NCBI RefSeq assembly: GCF_000013445.1
Contig: NC_007796.1
Location: 2,144,936 to 2,208,935 of the forward strand
Origin: Methanospirillum hungatei JF-1
GTDB taxonomy: Archaea > Halobacteriota > Methanomicrobia > Methanomicrobiales > Methanospirillaceae
Length of the DNA: 64,000 nucleotides
Direction of reading: 5' to 3'
Of the stretch, positions 9,306-16,827 are shown in pieces (the stretch's first letter is position 1; each line of letters opens with the position of its first letter). Position numbers and translations under genes: made by a program. The notes beneath the pieces were generated by a model. That model was not told where the DNA came from, did not search any database, and saw nothing but the letters and a program-made list of their open reading frames with translations.

Positions 9306-9542
9306 TTACTTTTTTAATGCTGAACCCCTGATCGTAAACGAACCACCGTGAAGATTGATCCATTTCGGCTCAACAACACCAATATGCTGGCCACACGTAC
9401 AATAAACGTCATTTCCTCTCCTGATGGTATAATCAGAGGAAATCCGCGAATGCCAGTGGTGCAGGAGTCTGCCTTTTCCAATCTTCTGGTATCGGAATAG
9501 TTTTCTTCCGCAGGCAGCACAATAAACCGTAATAATTCGTAC
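9306..9542 (-). pseudogene. small zinc-ribbon protein ORF without a recognisable start codon
   Basis: The frame reads VRIITVYCAACGRKLF, then LLHHWHSRIS, then VYCTCGQHIGVVEPKW, ending in a lysine-rich tail (about 79 residues). CAAC and CTC form a likely zinc-binding ribbon. The frame is open upstream to a stop near 9660 but has no ATG, GTG or TTG before the cysteines; the codon at the expected start is GTA. A mutated GTG start or an upstream frameshift would explain this. An overlapping ATG frame of 93 codons in a different register lacks these motifs. It is probably a decaying or atypically initiated gene; the function is unknown. Confidence 0.45.
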
Positions 9543-9822
9543 CCATGTAAGACAGCTTTGTAGATTAATCCAGATCTTGAGGCATAATTTTTCAATAATT
9601 CTTATTACACTGTATGTCTTATCATGAAGATAGAGATACTTCTCTGATCCATTTCTTTAACCCAGACGCGCAAATGTCTCACAATAGTGGTCTAAACTAC
9701 AATCATTGAAACTTCAAAGAGGCGATAGAAAAAAAAGAGAGAATTACGAGTATTTTCCGGTTTTTTAACGATAACTAATAGTACATAACCCTCCTTCAGA
9801 CTATCGATCCGAAGATAAAGAC

Positions 9823-11181
9823 CTACAAAATTTCAGAAAATTTCAATGAGAGAGTTTCTTTTATGTTGCGGCTTTTTGCAAGGTGCCGCAGTGATTTTTC
9901 TAATTTAACCCATCGTTTGTTTACGTTCCCTTTGCCAAATAAATTTTGATTCAAAACACTCAAAAACTCCAATCCTTTCTCTGAAAATACTTTTGACCAT
10001 AACATCGGGGTATATTTTCCTTTATCATTTTTTCGAGACGTAGATACAATCCAGGAAAACAGATCTCTGCTAATAATAAACCGTAGTAACATGGAATAAA
10101 TGTGAATAAACGCCATTGGCTCATTTCCGAGAAACATTTTTCCAAGGTCGTAATCCCCTTTTAATTCCTTAAAAATAAGTTCAATCACCCAACGAAATCG
10201 GTATAAATCATAAATATCATCAGCCGAAAATAACTCTTTACTGATATTTGTGATATAGAGGTGCCATTTTTCAGTAAGAGGATTCCAGGTACAAATTACC
10301 CTGAATTCTTGAAAAATTGGAGTTTTAATTTTGTTAATCCGCTTGTCTCCAACATGAAATGAACAAATGAGATCATAAACTCCTTTTTTTGGCATTAGAT
10401 CTAAAAAATCGTAGCCATTAATGCTTTTAAAACGAATATGATCAACAATTGATGTTATTTCAGAAGGTCCTGAATTGATTGAAACAACCTTAAAAACAGC
10501 ATTGCTTTTTATTCTACTAACAAAAAAACCTCCATATTGTTGAATTTTAGAGAAAATTTTTAGAGAATAGTATCCCAGGTCGTTTATTAGGAGAATATTC
10601 TCTATTTCAGGTCCAATTTTTAACATCTTAGAGTCATGAACCCTTTCTGTTGTTATAATTGCATTTTTTACTGAATTAGAAACAACACTATAAATTGCAT
10701 GGATCTTTAATCCAGCAGATTCATCGCGAGAACGTGCTGCAGGATGCAATTCATAGAGTTTTTTACTAATTCGAATAATACTGCTGTCTTGAACTAAAAT
10801 ATCTTTGAAACCCCCTACAATTCCCTTTAAATGAGCAGGAGACTGATGAACCATTTGATCTATATAATGTTCCATCAGTGATTTCAGAAAATCTACTAAT
10901 TTTAAATTAAACCGCTTCCTGAAACTTTGGTTACGAATTGAGGTTAGTATCTTTGGATTATCATCAAGGTCAATATAATGACGATGGATCTCGTCTAATG
11001 TGGGTTTCATATGACTGCTGACTCCAAAAATGAGGGTAAATATCAAAAGAACAGGATCGAGTTTCCTTTTTCTCTGCATAAATCCTGTTTCCCGAGCTGT
11101 CTTTTCAATAAAATCAAAGGTAAATTTTTGAAATACCCAAGATTTTAGGTTTTTTAGACACTTAGAAGAAGGCTTCTTCAT
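9823..11181 (-). CDS. IS4-family transposase
   Basis: A DDE transposase of 452 residues. Likely catalytic aspartates lie at about 132 (LVQDSSIIRI) and 201 (LLINDLGYY). The IS4 signature Y-(2)-R-(3)-E-(6)-K is exact at Y327, R330, E334 and K341. The frame is intact, so the enzyme may be active. Codon use is AT-rich compared with the surrounding chromosome, as in the IS1 element. I could not find convincing terminal inverted repeats or a target duplication, so the ends of the element are not set; the true element is probably 1.5-1.6 kb. A GC-rich hairpin stands directly before the start codon. Confidence 0.9.
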   Translation of the reverse strand: MKKPSSKCLKNLKSWVFQKFTFDFIEKTARETGFMQRKRKLDPVLLIFTLIFGVSSHMKPTLDEIHRHYIDLDDNPKILTSIRNQSFRKRFNLKLVDFLKSLMEHYIDQMVHQSPAHLKGIVGGFKDILVQDSSIIRISKKLYELHPAARSRDESAGLKIHAIYSVVSNSVKNAIITTERVHDSKMLKIGPEIENILLINDLGYYSLKIFSKIQQYGGFFVSRIKSNAVFKVVSINSGPSEITSIVDHIRFKSINGYDFLDLMPKKGVYDLICSFHVGDKRINKIKTPIFQEFRVICTWNPLTEKWHLYITNISKELFSADDIYDLYRFRWVIELIFKELKGDYDLGKMFLGNEPMAFIHIYSMLLRFIISRDLFSWIVSTSRKNDKGKYTPMLWSKVFSEKGLEFLSVLNQNLFGKGNVNKRWVKLEKSLRHLAKSRNIKETLSLKFSEIL

Positions 11182-11192
11182 ATTCTTTAGGT

Positions 11193-11218
11193 CGCCCGAC
11201 GGTGCTCACCGTAGGGCG
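11193..11218. promoter_or_regulatory. GC-rich interrupted hairpin 5' of the IS4-family transposase
   Basis: CGCCC-GA-CGGTG-CT-CACCG-TA-GGGCG folds into a two-part stem of ten G-C/T-A pairs with a 2-nt mismatch and a very small loop. It stands out in AT-rich surroundings. It lies 12 bases before the transposase start codon. It may lower translation from read-through transcripts, as protective hairpins do in some IS families, or act as a terminator. Both roles are inference. Confidence 0.4.
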
Positions 11219-11811
11219 GCGCCGAAAATATATAAAGGTATCGATTTGTATTTGAAAATGTATTCTTGATAAGTAACACTGATTTTGGCTCTGTTAGGTA
11301 TCAGGCCATAAAGCTGTCATGCATGAATTCGTACCAAGAATATTGCTGTAGAGATGTATTAGTGATAGTGTGTTATTGATTGATGAGGGTAAAAAATCCT
11401 CAAATGTTTATTGATAGTTTCAAAAATATTAAAAAAACCTGATTTGTTGGAAGGGGGTTTTCGTTATTTTCTATAAGAAAGCACCGAATAGACTCGGGAT
11501 TATGAGAGGGGACGGGAATTTGCTTTTGGATCTGAAAAGAAGATTTGGAATATCGCTGATTGGTTTATTTTTTCATCGATTACGTGTACTGTATCTCCAG
11601 GGATTGATTTTAACATCCTTGTCACCTTTCAGTAAGGAATCGAAATTATATGGTTCAAAAAAATTTTCTTTGAAGATACATTCAATAAAAAAGTGGATCT
11701 TGTCATTGAAGATGGCAAAAAAACCAGGATAAGATTGAATCATACGGGAAAGGGTATTTGCATGAGAGATTTGGTCCTGTAGAGGGATTTCAGGCTCTCC
11801 ATTTCCAGGAT
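11219..11811. other. AT-rich stretch without a convincing gene
   Basis: A 76-codon plus-strand frame near 11502-11732 is rich in lysine and leucine and resembles no family I know. The stretch probably includes the outer flank of the IS4-family element and decayed DNA before the toxin gene. No RNA gene is evident. Confidence 0.4.
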
Positions 11812-12055
11812 CTATTTATAAACTGAATCTCTATGTTCAAACGTATGAAGGATCAGATGATCGTGAGTATATTCATATAATATCCTAAATGGAGGGACCC
11901 TAACACTCCTCATCCCAGCAAGCTCATATTGTAAGGGTTTACCAACGTCTGGATTTTCGATGATCTTCTCAACAATTTTTTATTTTTACCTGTAACCCCT
12001 TATCCCGGATCTTTTTAAGACACCTTTTGAATTCTTCAGTGTATTCTATCTGCAT
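11812..12055 (-). pseudogene. RelE/ParE-type toxin with a 1-nt frameshift
   Basis: The start reads MQIEYTEEFKRCLKKIRDK and continues, after a +1 shift in an A-run, as KIVEKIIENPDVGKPL, then AGMRSVRVPPFRILYEY and HTFEHRDSVYK. The R-x-R-V-x3-R-I-L-Y-E-Y core and final H-R-x-x-V-Y-K are typical of RelE-superfamily mRNA interferases. Without the shift the product stops after 28 residues. The break falls at TAAAAAATTG (near 11967), so it could be a true mutation, a sequencing error or slippage. The ATG lies two bases after the stop of the adjacent antitoxin gene, as expected for a toxin-antitoxin operon. Confidence 0.75.
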
Positions 12056-12056
12056 G

Positions 12057-12272
12057 TTATTCCCAGATACTATCGAGATCATCCGGACTGGAAATGGAAT
12101 GGGTCCTTCCGGCAAGAACGTCTTCTCTTGAACGCTGAATCTGCTCCATTAAATCCGGCGTATTAAGAATTTCAATCGTTTCAATAACCTCTTCAAATTC
12201 TGATTGTAATCGTTTCAGTCTTGAAAATGCCTCTGAACTGATTATGACGGGTCCTGGTGTGGTTTCGTCCAT
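12057..12272 (-). CDS. antitoxin of RelE-type toxin-antitoxin pair
   Basis: A protein of 71 residues with a helical dimerisation region and a C-terminal tail, REDVLAGRTHSISSPDDLDS, of the kind seen in archaeal RelB-like antitoxins that wrap a RelE toxin. It lies directly upstream of the frameshifted toxin with a 1-base gap between the genes. If the toxin is dead, this antitoxin is an orphan. The family assignment rests mainly on the tail and gene order. Confidence 0.65.
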   Translation of the reverse strand: MDETTPGPVIISSEAFSRLKRLQSEFEEVIETIEILNTPDLMEQIQRSREDVLAGRTHSISSPDDLDSIWE

Positions 12273-12442
12273 ATTCTTTCCTAGTTACTGAATTGATCAA
12301 TTGGGAATTTATAGGTAATATTGAACCAGATCACTGCCCGCATCGCGAAGATCAAAACTGATGCTCTCCCTATATTCATTTTTCAAAAAGCCAGCAGAGA
12401 TAAGAATTTTTCTCACTCGTGGACATCAATGAATGACATATA

Positions 12443-12595
12443 AGCATCCGGGCACCATCATCCGGAGCATTTGACACACCCATTGCAAACATTCTTGCAA
12501 ATGAAGCCCTTGAAACAGCCATAAGGGGAACCGCCTCCCACGACAGTTCAGAGGATGGATTCAGGATCACCCTCAAGTGCCATGCAGCATCCGGG
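12443..12595 (+). pseudogene. internal fragment of cassette gene A (third copy)
   Basis: The frame reads SIRAPSSGAFDTPIANIL and continues to TLKCHAASG, closely matching residues of the 168-codon gene A at 14817 and its second copy at 16828. It starts and ends inside the gene, has no start or stop of its own, and joins directly to an hsdM fragment on the opposite strand at 12595/12596. It is more diverged than the other two copies are from each other, so it is probably older. Confidence 0.85.
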
Positions 12596-12873
12596 GCCTG
12601 GTCAATAACCCCTTTGAGCTCGTTCGCCTCAGCGAGCTTTCCGATGATCTGATTGATCTTATCCCCTATCTCCGGATTTCCCTTAAGAGCAACCATGTCG
12701 GAGAAACTCCCACCAGAAGGAACTTCGATTAATGCCTTCTTATCTCCGGCATATTTATCCGACACATACTTGACGAAGAGGAGGACGAGCACATAATCTT
12801 TGTATTGGGATGCATCCATACCTCCCCGGAGTTCATCGCAACTCTTCCACAGTGAGTTATAAAGTTCTGATTT
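12596..12873 (-). pseudogene. hsdM: type I restriction methyltransferase HsdM, 5' fragment
   Basis: The frame gives ELYNSLWKSCDELRGG, then MDASQYKDYVLVLLFVKYV, ending KGVIDQA, which is the N-terminal domain of HsdM, the methylation subunit of type I restriction systems. A stop precedes it by a few codons, and its original start is missing. The fragment ends exactly where the other hsdM fragment (13756-14193) begins in the normal protein (between DQA and DFN), yet on this strand it lies downstream of that fragment, so the halves are permuted. It is fused to an antisense piece of cassette gene A. Confidence 0.88.
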
Positions 12874-12920
12874 TTAACCATTGAGGAAAATTTCAAGTTC
12901 CACCATAATAAATATCCTAT

Positions 12921-13145
12921 ATGGAAGTCGGGAAGGTAGCAGATAATGGACACATCTTCATCCCTTTACCATTAAGAAAAAAATATAATCTTAATGATGG
13001 GGACACGATACTCCTGGAAGAACGTGAAAATGGCCTTTTGCTCATACCCTGCTCGAAACTATCTGTGCTCATGGGTGCATATAATGAAGACGGACTATTG
13101 GACGATCTGGAAAAATTAAGAAAACAGGAACGTTCTTTGGTATGA
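12921..13145 (+). CDS. AbrB/VapB-type antitoxin
   Basis: A protein of 74 residues with an AbrB-type swapped-hairpin N-terminus: VGKVADNGHIFIPLPLRKKY followed by LNDGDTILLEE. The C-terminal third is acidic and helical, as in antitoxins that bind a PIN partner. Its stop overlaps the start of the PIN toxin by four bases (ATGA). VapB-type antitoxins usually repress their own operon. The module stands between the two hsdM fragments on the opposite strand. Confidence 0.85.
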   Translation: MEVGKVADNGHIFIPLPLRKKYNLNDGDTILLEERENGLLLIPCSKLSVLMGAYNEDGLLDDLEKLRKQERSLV

Positions 13146-13531
13146 ATTATCTTTTTGATACACATGCACTCATCACCTTATTTCACAACGAACCAGGTCA
13201 TGAAATAGTTCAATCGATCTTTGAGGAGATAGAGAATGGAAAGGCAGATGGTTTTATTTCAACCGTTACACTAACCGAATTGAAGTACCTCTATTTTAAA
13301 AGATTTGGAGAAGATGAGTCAGAAAAACGTTTACATCCTATCCTCACTTCTAATCTTACAATAATTCCGGTAACAATTTCAATTGCCCTGTCGGCTGGAT
13401 CCATCAAAAAAGCAGGTATTTCGCTAGCAGATGCCATTATTGCGTCAACTGCCCGGGAAATTCAGGCTGTAGTTGTAACTGGTGACACACATTTCTCTGA
13501 AATGGGAATTGAGATGAAAAAATACATGTGA
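13142..13531 (+). CDS. vapC: PIN-domain toxin (VapC family)
   Basis: A PIN-domain RNase of 129 residues. The metal-binding acidic residues are visible: D6 in LFDTHAL, E40 to E45 in VTLTELKY, D97 in SLADAIIAS and D115 in TGDTHF. VapC toxins cleave tRNA or rRNA and are held inactive by VapB. The gene overlaps its antitoxin and appears complete. The RNA target cannot be told from sequence. Confidence 0.88.
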   Translation: MNYLFDTHALITLFHNEPGHEIVQSIFEEIENGKADGFISTVTLTELKYLYFKRFGEDESEKRLHPILTSNLTIIPVTISIALSAGSIKKAGISLADAIIASTAREIQAVVVTGDTHFSEMGIEMKKYM

Positions 13532-13755
13532 AGCCTAGTCATAAACCGATATATAATAATAGGTAAATACGATTCATCAGGTCCAAGGGATATCATCGTT
13601 ATGGCGTTCAAAACCAGAACCTTGAAAGACCAGTTTGTTGACGTCAACAAAATGTTTTTAAATCCTGTATTTTGTATTTTACCTGTTTCAAGGCTTATTT
13701 CACACTTTCCACTCTCAGATAGTGACACCATTTAGTATATGGTTGTTCTCCTCTC

Positions 13756-14193
13756 TCATACCACAACCCCCATCCACTTCAGATGCCCCTTGGTGGTATT
13801 GTCCTTCTCCTGCAGGTAGATGGTAAGAGCATTCGGATCCGCATTCGCCCCTTTCAGAATAAGCGATCCGGACCCTCCTGTCGGATCATAGATGGTCTGA
13901 CCCCGTTTCGTCTCCGAAGTAATCCCGATGACCTTTGCCATGATCCGGGAGATCTCCGAGGGCGTGAAGAAGTTCCCTTTACTCTTCCCCGAATCTTTAG
14001 AAAAGTTGCTGATCAGGTATTCATAGGCATCACCAGGGGGATCGTCACATTCCGCCCGGTTGGAAATGAAATCAAGATCAGGGTTCTCGTATATCGCGAT
14101 GAGTTTTGTGAACCGGTCTACCTTCTCCTTCCCTCTCCCCAGTTTGTCATCAAAGTTAAAATCAGACTTGTCATCCCATACGACTTCAATCAT
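13756..14193 (-). pseudogene. hsdM: HsdM central fragment fused to the first residues of a toxin
   Basis: The N-terminal nine or so residues, MIEVVWDDK, match the start of archaeal RelE-like toxins and overlap the upstream antitoxin's stop. From DFNFDDKLGRGKEKVDR on, the sequence is HsdM: FFTPSEISRIMAKVIGI and the SAM-binding YDPTGGSGSLI are clear. It ends soon after QEKDN, without the NPPF catalytic part, so it cannot methylate DNA. Together with 12596-12873 it makes up one hsdM gene broken at a single point, with its halves now swapped in order. Confidence 0.87.
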
Positions 14194-14392
14194 TCAGGTC
14201 AGTCCAAAGCTCCTTAAAACCTCCTGATTGAACATTCCCTGATGCAACATTGGATAAAGCTTCTTTAGCTCGTAATGCCAGGGCATTTCGTTTCCTGTCC
14301 CGTATCCTGCTCTGGACAACTGAAATAAGGTACTCCTGGTCATCCATTCCAGGTTCATCTATTTCATCAAGAATAACATCACGTGCTGGCAT
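14186..14392 (-). CDS. orphan antitoxin-like protein
   Basis: A protein of 68 residues with a basic helical middle and a tail, RAKEALSNVASGNVQSGG, of the same style as other archaeal RelB-like antitoxins. Its stop overlaps by eight bases the ATG of a toxin whose coding sequence is replaced after about nine residues by an hsdM fragment, so the partner toxin is gone. It was once the first gene of a toxin-antitoxin operon. Confidence 0.6.
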   Translation of the reverse strand: MPARDVILDEIDEPGMDDQEYLISVVQSRIRDRKRNALALRAKEALSNVASGNVQSGGFKELWTDLND

Positions 14393-14816
14393 ATACCTCT
14401 ATGAGATCGACTTTACTATAGATGTTACGTACGGGATATAAAGCATACCTGACCCACTTGAAATCACGGGGATCTTATTACGACGAATCGGTTAAAAATG
14501 AAACTTAGGGTTTTTTTCAACATGTCCTTAGCCATTAAGCCCTAAAGAAAACCCTGCCCAACCGAAAGGCTTAGCCATTGTGAGATCGGAATTTTCCAGA
14601 CAGATCGTGATTCCTGTCATCAATACCCTCTGATAACCTGGAACAACCCAAAAGCTCTGAACTCTTCATATACCTTTGATATTTTCACACCAGCGTTTTA
14701 CAAACCCAACCAAACCTGATTCAGACCATCCTATTCCCATTTTTTCACCTCAATTTTTAACCACCTCTATCCTGCCATCGACCTTGTATGGTCACACCCG
14801 TGACAGGAGAAAAACA
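14393..14816. other. intergenic stretch before the A-B-C cassette
   Basis: No gene or RNA is evident. The last 60 bases lead into cassette gene A and include a weak TATA-like ATTTTTAA near 14752 and an AGGAG ribosome binding site. The promoter for the first cassette copy should lie here. Confidence 0.4.
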
Positions 14817-15320
14817 ATGGCAGATTTTGTCGCAAAGTCAACCGTGAAATCAGCCGAACGGATTCTCGCAACACCGTTCGCAAACAAGGAAGCAATGAAC
14901 ACCATCATCGGGACCATCCTTTCCGATAACCCCTGGGGATGTACCCCATACCTGTCCGGAGGAGAAAACCTCCCGGCAGTCCAGAAGAGTGCAGAAAACT
15001 ACACAGGGACCGTCATATACGAAAACAATGACGGAAAACAGGTCGGACGGATCAGTATCCGGGCACCATCATCCGCAGCCTTTGACACAACCATCGCAAA
15101 CATCCTTGCAAACGAGGCCCTGGAAACAGCCATAGGAGGAACCGCTTCCCATGACAGTTCAGAAGATGGGTTTAGTGTCACCCTCAAGTGCCATGCAGCA
15201 TCCGGGGAACTCTACAATGTCGCCTTCAAGCGGGATAAGGTAACCGTCTCCAGTTTTGAAGCGGACAGCATCCTTTCCACCATCGAGACATGGGCAGATA
15301 CGGTGCCGGCTCTGGCATAA
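14817..15320 (+). CDS. cassette gene A, copy 1: hypothetical soluble protein
   Basis: A protein of 167 residues that I do not recognise. It starts MADFVAKSTVKSAERIL after an AGGAG ribosome binding site and lacks a signal peptide and membrane helices. The middle has an alternating pattern (TGTVIYENNDGKQVGRISIR) suggestive of beta strands, and the end is acidic and alanine-rich. It is the first gene of a three-gene cassette (A soluble, B exported, C membrane). A nearly identical copy, lacking the first residues, lies 2 kb downstream, and a third fragment lies at 12443-12595. Upstream frames that would extend it at the N-terminus have no coding character. Confidence 0.7.
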   Translation: MADFVAKSTVKSAERILATPFANKEAMNTIIGTILSDNPWGCTPYLSGGENLPAVQKSAENYTGTVIYENNDGKQVGRISIRAPSSAAFDTTIANILANEALETAIGGTASHDSSEDGFSVTLKCHAASGELYNVAFKRDKVTVSSFEADSILSTIETWADTVPALA

Positions 15321-15346
15321 TCCCCCCATTATTTTGTGGTGATGAC

Positions 15347-15901
15347 ATGAACCGGGGATGTGCGATTGGATGTATTCTGCTGCTCATAGCCGGATTCGTG
15401 GGTGCAGACTCGATATCATCAACCATCATGTGTGACGGGGCATCATGGGTCTCATCTTCTGTCATCGGACAGGGGCAGACCTATGCAGCACACCTCTTTA
15501 CTACCAGTATTGCTTCGATTATAAGAGAGTTACAGGTAAATAACGGGAAGGTAGAGACCGTCACCGTTGCTGATTCGTCTGGTCCTATGGGAATTGATGA
15601 GTACTCCGGGCAGGAAGCAAATCAGACCCCGAAAAAGAGCGGATGTGTATTTGAGATTTCTGAAAATCGGACCAGAATCGAGGATGAGATCAGGTATACC
15701 GGGCTTATGAAGTCCGGCCTGTATACATCATCGAGGGATCTTACCTCATCAGAGACATCAGCAACAACGATGGTCAACGGGACCGGGTTGATTCTTGCCC
15801 GTGCATCGTCACAGGACCAGAGCAATGAGACCTTCTATACCAGTGATGTTGCAGGCAGGCTGAATATGACCGAACGGATTGTATTCAGAGATGATGAGTG
15901 A
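15347..15901 (+). CDS. cassette gene B, copy 1: hypothetical exported protein
   Basis: A protein of 184 residues beginning MNRGCAIGCILLLIAGFVGA, a clear signal peptide, followed by a Ser/Thr-rich mature domain with three NxT/NxS sites and a few cysteines. No known family is seen. The start was set by the signal peptide and a GGTGAT ribosome binding site eight bases upstream; an upstream ATG would add an unlikely proline-rich leader. It follows gene A by 26 bases and overlaps gene C by four. The downstream copy is almost identical at protein level, so duplication is recent or maintained by gene conversion. Confidence 0.7.
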   Translation: MNRGCAIGCILLLIAGFVGADSISSTIMCDGASWVSSSVIGQGQTYAAHLFTTSIASIIRELQVNNGKVETVTVADSSGPMGIDEYSGQEANQTPKKSGCVFEISENRTRIEDEIRYTGLMKSGLYTSSRDLTSSETSATTMVNGTGLILARASSQDQSNETFYTSDVAGRLNMTERIVFRDDE

Positions 15902-16059
15902 GTATTGACCTGATTGTTGCAGGAATATCCATTGGGATCGGTCTTGTAAACGCCGGGGCTGTTGCTGGGATGTACCTACACATGGTACGCCCCGGAATAT
16001 GGTGTGTACCATCCGGGCAGGAGAGGACGGGGAGGTACGGATCGATGATCTGTATTTAA
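15898..16059 (+). CDS. cassette gene C, copy 1: small one-helix membrane protein
   Basis: A frame of 53 codons starting at a GTG that overlaps the stop of gene B (GTGA). The first 30 residues, including SIDLIVAGISIGIGLVNAG, form one hydrophobic helix, followed by a basic tail. The second copy diverges just before this stop and runs 40 codons further, so the end of one of them is altered. The translational coupling to gene B and conservation in both copies support a real small gene; the function is unknown. Confidence 0.5.
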   Translation: MSIDLIVAGISIGIGLVNAGAVAGMYLHMVRPGIWCVPSGQERTGRYGSMICI

Positions 16060-16126
16060 ACCGGGTGAAACCCTTATTTCCGTCCCTTTTTTTATTCCTG
16101 AAGAGAAGTCAACAACAAAACAACCA

Positions 16127-16561
16127 TTATGATTCTTGGATTGGGGGATTGATTATCTCCAAAAAATCTACTCTGGAAAAATCTGAATCGTTTGTCACAA
16201 TCTTTCCAAGCCCATACTGTTTACATGAAGCTGCAATAAGAGCATCATGAGGCATTAAATGATAGGTATTCATAATCTGAAAGATATAACTCCCTGAATG
16301 TGATGGTAGATTGATAAAAATTGAGAAGAGATCTTGTAAATCATCAGAATCTATGCTGATATAAGGTAATTTTTCTCGTATTCTTTTTGATGATAACTGA
16401 GTTTGAGCCCTTAGAAAACCCAGAATCACTTCTGAGTAAACAATATCATTGATATATCCCTGGATAATACCCATTTCAACTTTTTCAATATATTCTGAAG
16501 CAAGGGAGTAATTACCAGTGAGATGATAGAGGAAAATATTTGAATCAAAAAAGGCTTTCAT
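16127..16561 (-). CDS. PIN-domain toxin
   Basis: A PIN-fold protein of 144 residues. Acidic residues expected for the metal site are seen at FFDSNIFLY (D6), at SEVILGF near E44, at PHDALIAA (D103) and at TNDSDF (near D122). It probably cleaves RNA when freed from its antitoxin. The start overlaps the end of the DUF104-like antitoxin gene by 17 bases. The module lies between the two cassette repeats in the opposite orientation, so it may have arrived with the event that separated or duplicated them. Confidence 0.85.
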   Translation of the reverse strand: MKAFFDSNIFLYHLTGNYSLASEYIEKVEMGIIQGYINDIVYSEVILGFLRAQTQLSSKRIREKLPYISIDSDDLQDLFSIFINLPSHSGSYIFQIMNTYHLMPHDALIAASCKQYGLGKIVTNDSDFSRVDFLEIINPPIQES

Positions 16562-16733
16562 CTTCTATCTCATCAATAATCTTTTCAATCGAGTTTGAGG
16601 ACATTATTCCTTTCGTTTTTCTCGTAATAGTGCCCTGAATGATTATCGTTGCCTTTGTTTTATCTGCGAGATCGGGTTTTTTTAGTGGTTTAAAAACTCC
16701 GTCCTCATATATCGCTTCAATAATTTCTCCCAT
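16545..16733 (-). CDS. DUF104 (AF2212-like) antitoxin
   Basis: A protein of 62 residues beginning MGEIIEAIYEDGVFKPLKKP, the signature of the archaeal DUF104/AF2212-like antitoxin family. The C-terminal tail is acidic and would contact the PIN toxin encoded directly downstream with an overlap. Antitoxins of this type are usually paired with PIN toxins in archaea, which matches the gene order here. Confidence 0.85.
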   Translation of the reverse strand: MGEIIEAIYEDGVFKPLKKPDLADKTKATIIIQGTITRKTKGIMSSNSIEKIIDEIEDESLF

Positions 16734-16827
16734 AAAGCATCAGGTGAATTTTTACATATTAATATACGTATCAAAGATATACAAGTTTCATTGTAGGTAC
16801 AGGCCAGATTTCAGGACATAGTCAACT

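Larger units (their letters stand above)
14837..16079 (+). repeat. direct repeat, copy 1, carrying cassette A-B-C
   Basis: From GTCAACCGTGAAATC onward this stretch repeats at a constant offset of 1,984 bases (copy 2 at 16821) with few changes, through genes A, B and most of C. The left boundary cuts inside gene A after eight codons; the right boundary is just past gene C. The two copies are separated by a toxin-antitoxin module. Confidence 0.9.

Noticed and set aside
9700-11320. Defined ends for the IS4-family element
   Set aside because: I compared both flanks and found only weak similarity (ATCGAT on both sides), not a convincing inverted repeat or target duplication, so only the transposase gene is placed.
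12376-12819. A single 147-residue protein with an HsdM-like start
   Set aside because: Only its first half is HsdM; the second half is the antisense of a fragment of cassette gene A, so the frame is a chimera of two remnants.
14999-15187. Minus-strand frames inside cassette gene A (also 16983-17267)
   Set aside because: They are antisense of gene A; the plus-strand frame has the start, ribosome binding site and conserved neighbours.
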